Source: Cercis canadensis (lineage: Eukaryota > Streptophyta > Magnoliopsida > Fabales > Fabaceae). Taken from it: a stretch of 64,000 nucleotides of DNA. Location of the stretch: the NCBI GenBank assembly GCA_003255065.1, contig QAOA01006185.1, positions 161,137 through 225,136 of the forward strand. Direction: 5' to 3'. Shown here piece after piece: positions 56,201 to 64,000 of this stretch (within the stretch, counting starts at the first letter, position 1; every line of letters starts with the position of its first letter). The translations under genes were made by a program, and so were the position numbers. Below the pieces are notes generated by a model, which saw only the letters and a program-made list of their open reading frames with translations, ran no database searches and had not been told where the DNA came from.

Positions 56201-57520
56201 TGGCTGCACTGCAGAGGGCAGAAATCTGGGAGGCTGCATGTCAATCTTTGCAGACTGAATCTCCTCCTGAACAGCAGCTGCTGCCAGCTCTGGGGAACCA
56301 GAGTTATCATCACGTAAAAAGGTGGAGATCTCAGCACAAATAGCACAGCCAGAATCACCGTCACAATCAGTACAAGATTGGCACTGAATAGAATCATCAA
56401 AACCAGCCAAATCAGGTAAGTCAGCACACATATGACGGTAAACATCCTCAACCAAATCATCAATCACATCAATGTGAAAGACAGCATGCTCATCCATGGG
56501 ATGCTTCATAGCATTAAAAATGTTGAACTGCACAACAGATTCGCCAAACTCCATGGATAGAGTTCCTGCATACACATCAATCTTGGTCCGCGCAGTCTTG
56601 AGGAATGGTCTGCCCAGAATGAGTGGAGCCTTGCTGGATTGTGACTGTCCTTCCATCTCCAGAATGTAGAAATCTGTTGGAAAGATCAGCTCATCAACTC
56701 TGACCAACACGTCTTCAATCAACCCAGCTGGATAAGCACTGCTCCTGTTGGCTAGCTGTATCACAACTCCTGTGGCATTCAAGGGTCCAAGCCCGAGGGA
56801 ACTGAAAACAGACATAGGCATGACATTGATCGAAGCGCCTAGATCTAGCATGGCATGCTCGAACTTGGAATTGCCTATAACACAGGGGATTGTGAAAGTC
56901 CCTGGATCCTTGCACTTCTGAGGCATAGGTTGAATAAGGGCTGAGACATTCTGACTCATGCTAATCCGCTCATTGCCCTTCAGCCTCCTCCTCTGGGTGC
57001 ACAATTCCTTAAGAAATTTGGCATATCTAGGAATTTGCTTGATAGCATCCAGCAAGGGAATGTTAACTTCCACCTTCCTGAATGTCTCCAGAAGCTCCCT
57101 ATCCTTCTCTGCCTCATCTTGCTTCTTGGACAGAGTAGCTCTCTGTGGAAAGGGAAGAGCTACTGCATGCAGCTTGCTTGCAGGTGCAAGGCTGATTGGC
57201 GCAGGAACTGCTTGCTCTGTTGGTTGGGACTCACTGGCAGGTTGAGGCTCGGCTGGCTCTTGCAAGGATTTGCCAGACCTCAATGTGATAGCACTCACAT
57301 TACTCCCATTTGGATTGGGAATTGTCTGTGAAGGGAGTTTGCCAGAACCCTTGGACTGCAACTGGCTAACTGATGATGCCAATTGTCCAATCTGTGTTTC
57401 CAGATTCTGCATGGTGGACTCTGCCCTCTGCTGGAACTGGATATTGCTGGTGGCCATCTGCTTCACCAAATCTTCCAATGAAGGCTCAGGTTTGGATGTT
57501 GACGGGTTGGCTGGCTGCAT
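53294..57520 (-). CDS. Athila-type pol (with gag C-terminus): protease, RT, RNase H, integrase
   Basis: A 1408-codon open frame. Approximate residues: end of gag 1-190 with [13 protein letters not shown]; protease-like block near 225 ([16 protein letters not shown]) with [19 protein letters not shown] about 500-760 with [20 protein letters not shown] and a catalytic FMDDF box near 690 (Phe and Met at the first two positions); RNase H about 830-950 ([27 protein letters not shown]); integrase zinc finger near 1045-1085 ([18 protein letters not shown]); integrase core with [26 protein letters not shown] and [15 protein letters not shown]. There is no chromodomain. It reads on from gag without a frame change, but three stops lie just upstream. 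Confidence 0.93.
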   Translation of the reverse strand: MQPANPSTSKPEPSLEDLVKQMATSNIQFQQRAESTMQNLETQIGQLASSVSQLQSKGSGKLPSQTIPNPNGSNVSAITLRSGKSLQEPAEPQPASESQPTEQAVPAPISLAPASKLHAVALPFPQRATLSKKQDEAEKDRELLETFRKVEVNIPLLDAIKQIPRYAKFLKELCTQRRRLKGNERISMSQNVSALIQPMPQKCKDPGTFTIPCVIGNSKFEHAMLDLGASINVMPMSVFSSLGLGPLNATGVVIQLANRSSAYPAGLIEDVLVRVDELIFPTDFYILEMEGQSQSSKAPLILGRPFLKTARTKIDVYAGTLSMEFGESVVQFNIFNAMKHPMDEHAVFHIDVIDDLVEDVYRHMCADLPDLAGFDDSIQCQSCTDCDGDSGCAICAEISTFLRDDNSGSPELAAAAVQEEIQSAKIDMQPPRFLPSAVQPPKLELKPLPKHLKYAYLASAEQLPVIVANNLLPEQEERLLCILREHKRAIGWTLADIPGISPSTCMHRILLEDGAKPVRQPQRRLNPLILDVVKKEVTKLLQAGIIYPISDSTWVSPVQVVPKKSGVTVVANQNNELLPTRVQNSWRVCIDYRRLNQATRKDHYPLPFIDQMLERLAGKSHYCFLDGYTGYFQIHIAPEDQEKTTFTCPFGTFAYRRMPFCLCNAPGTFQRCMVSIFSDFLEECMEVFMDDFTVYGSSFDDCLSSLARVLHRCIETNLVLNFEKCHFMVEQGIVLGHVVSRKGVEVDPAKIDVITALSYPTCVREVRSFLGHAGFYRRFIRDFSKIAIPLSSLLQKDVEFLFDQKCKEAFNRLKLALTSTPVIQPPDWTLPFELMCDASNYALGAVLAQRVAKVPHVVYYASRTLDAAQANYTTTEKELLSIVFALDKFRSYLIDSKVVVFSDHTALRYLLKKPDAKPRLIRWMLLLQEFDVEIRDKSGAENLVADHLSRIERDPDPLPIQDSFPDEQLLGLHGEFPWYADLVNYLAAHALPSHLTRAQIDKLKSEAKYYVWDDPYLWKFCSDQIIRRCVPDNEFQSVLSFCHTFACGGHFGPQRTARKVLDSGLYWVTLFRDAHIFCKSCEQCQRTGNISHRHEMPQQPLLFCEIFDVWGIDFMGPFPVSFGFVYILLAVDYVSKWVEAKATRTDDSKVVVDFVRSNIFCRFGIPRAIISDQGSHFCNRTMAALMKKYGVMHKVSTPYHPQTNGQAEVSNREIKRILEKTVQPSRKDWSLRLEDALWAYRTAFKTPIGMSPYRIVFGKACHLPVELEHKAYWAVKQCNLDLSQAGSQRKLHLQELEELRLDAYESSRLYKEKTKRFHDNMVLRKEFSAGQKVLLYNSRLKLMPGKLRSRWLGPFIVTKVFPYGAVEIASESTSKAFKVNGHRLKPFYEGAQEDIVEEVHLHDAIYLP

Positions 57521-58876
57521 AGGCTGCTGCTGGAATGGTGACCTGTTTTGTTGAAACTGGCCCTACTTGGCTGGCTAAAATTGGCTCTGTTGTTGCCAAG
57601 GTTGCCTATACTGCTGCTGTTGCTGTGGCTGTTGTTGGGAGGACTGTTGTTGTGGTGCTGCAGCATTGCCATATCTGAAATTTGGATGATCCCTCCAACC
57701 AGGGTTGTAAGTGTTGGAATACGGATCATATCTAGGATGCTGCTGCGATTGGTATGGGGATTGACCAGGAAAAACACCTGCTGCAGCTACAGAGGGATCC
57801 TGAAATCCAGAATCACCATCTTGCAGTGTAGGGCATGCGTCTGTAGGATGTGATGGACAAGCACAAATGCCACACACACTTGCAGGTTGAGGGGTGGATA
57901 CTTGTCACCCCACTGCCAATTGCCTGACCAAGGAGGTCAATTCATCAAGTCTGTGTTCCATTCTTTGTTGGTCAGCAAATGATACACCAACTTCATTGAC
58001 TCCCCTGGTGGAATGAATCATCCGAACACCAAACTGCTGGGAATTCTCTGCCATATTGGAAATTAAATCTCTGGCAGCAGCAGGTGTTTTATCCATTAAT
58101 GCTCCTCCACTAGCAGAATCAATGTTACTTCTATTAGAAGGTGACAAGCCTTCATAGAAATATTGTATCAACAGCTGATCACTTATTTGGTGATGGAGGC
58201 AGCTTGAACATAGCTTGGTAAACCTCTCCCAATACTCATGCAATGTCTCCCCTGGCAGTTGCCTTATGCCACATATGTCTTTGCGAATGGCAGCAGTTCT
58301 GGATGCAGGGAAGAACTTGGCCAGAAACAGCTTCTTCATGTCATTCCAATTCCTGACCGAACCTTGTGACAAGTAAAAGAGCCAGTCTTTAGCTGCATCA
58401 GCCAGAGAGAAAGGGAATGCTCTTAACTTGATCTGCTCTTCAGAAATTCCTTGTGGCCTCATGGTGGAACAAACCACATGAAATTCCTTCAAATGCTTGT
58501 GAGGATCTTCACCTGCAAGACCATGAAACTTTGGCAGCAAGTGTATCAATCCAGACTTTAATTCAAAAGCAGTATCAATTTCAGGATATTGGATCCCTAA
58601 AGGTTGGTAAGCAACATCAGGGGTGGCCAATTCCTTAAGAGTTCTATCTCTAGGCTGCATGTTATTGTTATTATTATTTCCAGCTCTATTAGCATTATCA
58701 GCTCTATTACCTTCATCAACAACAGGATCAACAATAGGAATAACAATAGGAGTTCTAGCTTCAGCCATGGTAGGATCTAAATTATCAACAGCCCTATGTG
58801 CTCTATTAAGTGTATGCAAGGTTCTCTCTATTTCAGGGTCTACTTCAAGCAATACAAATGGAGAAGACCTAGTCAT
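57521..58876 (-). pseudogene. Athila-type gag of the younger element, three in-frame stops
   Basis: The start is placed at Met 58876 (MTRSSPFVLLEVDPEIERTL), as the older element has the same MTRSS start. The capsid part contains TLKELATPDVAYQPLG, GLIHLLPKFHGLAGEDPHKH, FHVVCSTMRPQGISEEQ and AIRKDICGIRQLPGETLHEYW. A CCHC knuckle (CGICACPSHPTDAC) follows at about 57867-57826, then a Gln-rich tract. TGA at 57905-57907 and TAG at 57575-57577 and 57563-57565 interrupt a frame that otherwise runs straight into pol. Confidence 0.9.
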
Positions 58877-58891
58877 ACACCATACAAACAA

Positions 58892-59547
58892 GTGGCTAAA
58901 TGCCTAAACACACCACAAAGCACAAAAACACAGAAAAACACACAAAACTGACAAAATCTAGCCAAAACCGAAACACACCAAAAACACAAAATAAAGTTAA
59001 AAAGACACCAAAATAGGACTAGAAAAGGTATCTAAACATTTTTTAAAATTTTTCTACCACCACAGGACGAAAGGTGGATGAAAATTGAACTCAAAAATCA
59101 AATAAAAAATTTTAAAAAAATGGAAAAGTGGTCAAAACAGTGGAATTTGGCTTAAAAAAGTGGACCTCACAGCCAAAGGCAGTGACTGTTGTGAGTTAGG
59201 TCCTTTTCCTTCAACTCAAAAATTTTCAGATCAATCGGAGCTAAAAATTTCGTTTTGAACAGTAAAACCAGAAATCACTAAATCAAGCCAAACCGAAAGA
59301 AAAACAAAGGGGAAATGGTCCAAATGGCCAGAATTCACTCAATGACACTATAAAACATCTAAACAAACTTCAAATCAAGAAAAACAATGGCCACTGGCCT
59401 CAAACAGAATGGATACTTGGCCAAAAAGTATGGAAAAAGTGGCCAAAACCCTAAAAAGAACAAAAACTCAAACACAAGGGGGGCGAATTAGGGGAAAGTT
59501 AAAAGTCAGTTTTACTACTAATACTACTGATTCAAAGATAGAAAAAT
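58892..59547 (-). other. Leader of the younger Athila-type element
   Basis: Untranslated region between the primer-binding site and gag, A/T-rich on the coding strand. No coding is supported. Confidence 0.7.
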
Positions 59548-59564
59548 CCCCGGCAACGGCACCA
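59548..59564 (-). other. Primer-binding site of the younger Athila-type element
   Basis: Minus strand TGGTGCCGTTGCCGGGG, five bases from the LTR end. It is one base different from the TGGCGCC form at 34490. Confidence 0.88.
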
Positions 59565-59569
59565 AAATT

Positions 59570-60997
59570 TGATGAGCTGCCGAGGCTCCTCAAATTAGTT
59601 AATGTTTTAGGTCGGTTACCTAGCTTTTTGCAACAAGGGGTAGCCCTAAGTCGAACCTAAGGATTGTTCTATTTAGTGAATCATATGGAAAAGCATATAA
59701 ATAGGGGGGGTTGTGTTTGTTTATGTGATTAACGAAAATTAATTATCAGTGGTAGAGTTTTAGAGAAAGCAACCAATCCAAGTCTTAACTAATTCTGATT
59801 TTGATCCATCCTTGATTTCCAATGATCCATTTAATTGTTAACCATGTTCTTGGCCTTTAAAACATCTCAAGAAGCCTCTCAATGTTCTATGGATGTCTAC
59901 TGGTTAAGCAACCAGAATTCGGTTCAACAAGGGACTAAATGAATTAAGCAAACATTCAAGTCCAGTTTAACCTAAGTCCTGAATCCAGCCAAGGTAATTA
60001 ATCCGTCCAAGCTTAGAACCATTAATTAACCATACAATCCTCTTTTATCACATGCAAACAGAATATGAACACATGAATAATCCAATCCGAATTAAGCAAT
60101 TCAAACAGAATATTTCAGAGGATTGAAAGAACTTGATTAACAACTAAAATGAAGAACAACAACACATAATCTCAAAATCAATAATCAGAATAGCAAAACC
60201 TGGATTGATATGATGATTTAGCCCTCCATGAACAAGAAGAGCTGAGTTCTTACAAAATATCTAAGAGAAAACTTAGAGACTAAGGAAAGAGGAAAAGCTG
60301 TCTAAAAATATCTAATGACTTGATTCTGAATTTCGGCTGCCCCCTCTTGCTGATATAGACCTCCAAATTTACATGCACACCCAAATTGCCCTTAGGGCAC
60401 ACTTGTTCCCATGGGCCTTAGCTTCAATTGGGCTTTGGTTTGGGCCCATTTGGACTTGTCATGAGGAAGTTAGGCCCATTTAAGTGGCAAAAGGTGTCTG
60501 GAACCGTCAGCTAACTTGCACAGCAAATAAGACCATCTTCCACATAAAATATGGTGAACCGGTCTTCATATCAATTGAAGCTCTGTCTGTTAGCTTTCCA
60601 ATGGTACCAGTTTCAGGTCCATATGACATCCACAACTCAAGTTATGACCCAAATACTGCATGTAGGTCAGGATCCTGCGACAGCATGTCTTCTCTGGCTT
60701 CCAGGCTGCATATGACCTTCTGAACGTCCGAATTAGCTTTGGAGCCCTGAAAGAAAGTTGTAGACAATTCTCTCAGCGTTCCAACAACGTATGAATCGGA
60801 ATTTTTAGACATCCAAAACTCAAGATATGCCTGAAACACATAGACAGCATATAATGCCCAGTATTGCTGGAAATTGCAATTAAGCATAAATGGATCCAAA
60901 GTCATGAAATGAGGTCTAAGTCTATGCAATTCAGCCCAAAAGAGGTTTAAAAGACTAAGTATGAGGGATAACTATTATATAAAAAGTGTGTTCATCA
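59570..60997 (-). repeat. 5' LTR of the younger Athila-type element
   Basis: 1428 bp, TGATGAGCTG...GTTCATCA, complete. Homologous to 36827-38256 and to the split copy at 47751-51732. Confidence 0.95.
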
Positions 60998-62494
60998 CTA
61001 GTATCCCTTCATCACTCTCTTCTTTGGCTCTTCTGTCTTTTCCAACACAGTGTCCTCTGTTTTCTCAGTTACAGTAGCACCTTTATCACCAGTTTGCTCT
61101 CTCACGACTTCTTTCAACTCCTTGCCACTCCTCAATGTGATAGCCTTGGCTTGCTCCTTAGGATTTGGCTTAGGTGTAGCTAGGTAGAGTCCCTTGTGGC
61201 CTTTCAAAAATCAGCTTGGCAAGCTAACCAATTTTGAGTCTCAAGGTTATGGATGGAAGCCTCCTAATTCCTCAAAGTTGTTTTGGTGCTTTTGAATCGG
61301 CCTTCTGATGCTGAAATGAACTTGGAAAGTTGATCTTCAATGGTCAGCTTCTGTGGTAGGTTAGGAGGTTGTTGAAATTTGGGTGGAAGACCTTGCCTTT
61401 GTTGCCCTTGATTACTCCAAGCAAAATTCAGGTGATTCCTCCACCCAAGATTATACATGTTAGAGTAAGGATTATTGGGCATTTCATTTCCTAAGTAATC
61501 TGCTTGCTCTACTGTTGGTCCCATGGTGGATGCTGGGTTCATGATTAGAATGTCCTCCCTGACAGATGTCACAGCTCATAACTAGTGTTGGTGGAGTAGG
61601 TCTGCTCAGATCATCAATCTTCTTAGTCAGGGCCTTAATTTTTGCCTCTAAAGAAGTGACAGTGTCCACATTATGCACTCCTCCTAATCTGACCTTCATT
61701 CTCTGGTTCCCCCACTGATATTTGTTCATAGCGATGTTCTCAATCAGCTTCTGCAGTTCTTTAGGAGTTTTAAAGCTTATGGTTCCTCTAGAGGAAGCAT
61801 CAATAAACTGCTTAGTCCCAAAGCTGAGACCACTGTGAAAAGTTTGCATTTGAACCCCCAAATCCAGCCTATGATGTGGGCATTTTCTTAGTAATTCCTT
61901 CCATCTCTCTCATGCTTCATAAAGTGTTTCACCATCTAGTTGCTAGAAGGAGAAGATGTAATTTCTAAGCTTTGCTGTTCTTGCTGGAGGGAAGTACCAG
62001 CTTAGAAATCTCTCAGTGAGGTCATCCCATGTCTTGATAGAACCAGGAGATAATGTCTTCAACCATGATTTTGCTTTATCCTTCAATGCGAAAGGGAAAA
62101 GCCTCAGTCTAATTGCATCCTCACTAGCTCCATTGATTTTAAAGGTATCACAAGTTTCCAAGAAATTTGTGATGTGAGCATGAGGGTCTTCATCTGGTAA
62201 TCCATCGAATTGCACAAGCTGCTGCCCCTTTTGGATGATGTTTGGCTTGATCTCAAAATTGTTGGCACTCATCGTATGTCTAGTTATGCTGGACTCAGTT
62301 CTAACAAGCGATGGCCTTGTATAATCCCCCATGTTCCGTTATTTTGCTTGCTCAGCCATGGTAGATTCTTGTTTGAAAATAAGCTCGGATGTTTGAGCTT
62401 GTAGTGGGATAGCCTTCTTCCTTAATTTCCTTACCACTGTGCGTTCAATCTCTGAATTTAGCTCCAAAAGGTTTTGGTTACTACTTCGTGTCAT
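60998..62494 (-). pseudogene. Older Athila-type element: gag
   Basis: From Met at 62494 (MTRSSNQNLLELNSEIERTV), after a stop near 62340, the frame reads QQLVQFDGLPDEDPHAHI, FLETCDTFKINGASEDAI, RLFPFALKDKAKSWLKTL and ERFLSWYFPPARTAKLR. It then meets stops at about 61943 and 61913. After FRELQKLIENIA-like sequence, a partial zinc knuckle (CDICQGGH, about 61580) and a frameshift, it ends at EPKKRVMKGY. There the CTAGT duplication (60998-61002) and the younger element cut it. The continuation is at 47745 downward. Confidence 0.9.
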
Positions 62495-62628
62495 ACACCA
62501 GTATGACTAGCTCCTACAAAGATTAACCACAAACAAAGATAAGAAAAAGGTTCAACACTAAAAAAAATTTATCTAAAGAAAATAAAATGATTAGAGTAAT
62601 AGAAATTAAATGTTCCTAATATTATAGT

Positions 62629-62645
62629 CCCCGACAACGGCACCA
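62629..62645 (-). other. Primer-binding site of the older Athila-type element
   Basis: Minus strand TGGTGCCGTTGTCGGGG, six bases from the LTR edge at 62652. Confidence 0.85.
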
Positions 62646-62651
62646 AAAACT

Positions 62652-64000
62652 TGATGTTTGTAAAGTATCCAATTAAATCAATGCTACAATTACTCTAGGC
62701 AAGTATACCTATTGTTTTGTAGAATAGCTTAACTAAGTATGGATATCGTTCCCACGAGGACTATAGCTATTAGTATTGATCCTTTTTTCTATTATCTAAT
62801 CTCAAAATTTTGGCTAAATTAATAAACTACTTAATTTAAACTAATATAAGCAAGACGAGAAAAAATGACAATGAATTCAATAGGTTTATTGATTTAGATA
62901 GACATACCTAGATAAGAATCCCCCTAGAATCTAACCTTGCACTTTCATCTTTAACTTAATAATCACCAATTCTTTACTTAGACTAATGGAAATTCCTGAA
63001 TTATGCCTTATTCTTTCTCAAGCAATATGATAACTATTCCTAGGTTGATTGATTGCAATCTCTTCCTAATCAATATCCCTAAGAATACATTAGTTTACAT
63101 TCTGTGAATTCCTTATATTATGTTAACCCTAACCAGAAGGCTTATGTGATCCTATCTCTAGGATTCCATGCAAACCTTATTGCCTATAAGTGATCTTGTT
63201 CAATTTACAATTTCTCAATTCCTAAATTGAAATATGGTTTTAAATTAATGGCATGTTTTATTAATTCAACACAAATAATAATCATAGACAATTCTAAGAA
63301 GGGAAAGATAAATTCTTATTAAGTTAAAGGGAGAAGAGTACAAATATAATTATGGGGTTTATCCTATCTAGACCTTTACAATTTAGATCATGATAAAAAC
63401 TATACTAAAAGAATACATAGAAGAAAGTACAAAATCAGAAAAAACTCATTCTCATGAATTCCTTCAAAGGTTCAGTCTTGTTACCACTATAAGCCTTCAA
63501 AGTCTGATTGTTGTCCTTGCCTTTGATGTCCAAGATCTCCTTTACAAACCCCTTTCAAGTTCATATATATACTATTCAGAATTTAGGGGTTTAGCCTTCA
63601 ATAGCTCGAACACGGCCTAGACACGGGCCGTGTTAACTTATGGGACTGGGCGTGTCACTTAATTTGACTTTCTGGACTACAAACACAGCCTCAGACATGG
63701 TTGTGTCTTTTTTGCTTTAGGCTGTGTTCATCACAACATGGTTTGTGCTTCTCTGGCTTATAGGCGTGTTCACTTCAAGGTGGTCTCTGGCTGACTAACA
63801 CGACATCCAACACATACGCGTTCTTCACAGTCATGGCCGTGTTCTTCAGTAGGCTTCAGCATGAGGCTTGACACTAGCACACACATGGCCGTGTCCCTTG
63901 TCTGAACTTTAGACTTCACTGCTTTCTCTGCACTTTGCTCCAAAAATTCCCTAAAATCCTTCCTTTTGCTTGACCAACAAGAGAAACACCTAATAACACA
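62652..64000 (-). repeat. 5' LTR of the older Athila-type element (runs out of the window)
   Basis: It starts (plus strand) TGATGTTTGTAAAG beside the primer-binding site and continues to the window end without a visible other edge. At about 63605-63900 short phrases such as CACGGCC and GGCCGTGT recur in both orientations, a low-copy palindromic repeat block. Confidence 0.8.

Larger units (their letters stand above)
47751..60997 (-). mobile_element. Younger Athila-type Ty3/gypsy element, full length, interrupted in its 3' LTR
   Basis: It is bounded by CTAGT on both sides (47746-47750 and 60998-61002). The 5' LTR is 59570-60997, the primer-binding site 59548-59564, gag 58876 to about 57540, and pol to 53294. 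A non-coding region with polypurine signals follows, then the 3' LTR 47751-51732, itself split by foreign DNA at 47990-50563. Gag and pol are in one frame with only three stops. Side by side the LTRs differ at around one base in 25 to 30 where I compared them, so it is older than the chromovirus. It sits in the gag region of another Athila-type element. Confidence 0.93.

Noticed and set aside
57548..57853. Leu-rich plus-strand frame
   Set aside because: It is the antisense shadow of the Gln-rich segment of Athila-type gag.

Overview
The window is nuclear DNA from a flowering plant, very probably a eudicot. It contains the last four exons of VPS54, a GARP tethering subunit, and a dense nest of plant-type transposable elements: Ty1/copia, Ty3/gypsy chromovirus, Athila-type gypsy, a LINE, a Mutator-like element (MULE) and a CACTA element. 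There are no prokaryotic operons, CRISPR arrays or recognisable rRNA/tRNA genes. Two single-base N's (40522, 50563) sit exactly where elements are cut off and look like assembly joins.

Layout. 1-736: 3' end and LTR of copia element A. 737-5111: decayed copia element B, carrying a solo LTR (3186-3451) and an RT deletion patched by a copy of its own 3' end. 5744-16173 (+): VPS54 exons, with a young antisense chromovirus (8867-14442, TSD GTTTT) in an intron. 16174-19850: 3' UTR and intergenic DNA with one orphan minus-strand exon. 19855-21060: LINE 3' coding remnant (-). 21160-31070: a complete 9.9-kb MULE with about 0.5-kb TIRs and an 11-bp TSD; it holds a degenerate MuDR-type transposase (-), a convergent GRF zinc-finger/coiled-coil/TM gene (+), and two exons of an unidentified gene near the transposase 5' side.

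31082-40521: mostly unassigned DNA with an Athila-type LTR-PBS-gag fragment (to about 35705), a 1430-bp solo LTR (36827-38256, TSD GTTTT) and a 570-bp foldback hairpin (39375-39944). 40547-46553: CACTA element with tnpD-like and Transposase_24-like genes (+), right TIR present and left end missing at an N. The CACTA lies inside an older Athila-type element (minus strand; pieces 46554-47750 and 60998-64000). That element is also split by a younger Athila-type element (47751-60997, TSD CTAGT) with a 1408-aa pol frame. The 3' LTR of the younger element is itself interrupted (47990-50563) by foreign DNA including a 115-bp tandem repeat and a copia 5' end.

The only confidently host-functional gene is VPS54. 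Everything else is mobile DNA or unassigned sequence. The order of nesting can be read from target-site duplications and interrupted reading frames. The most unusual content is the two-gene convergent MULE with captured exon-like sequence.
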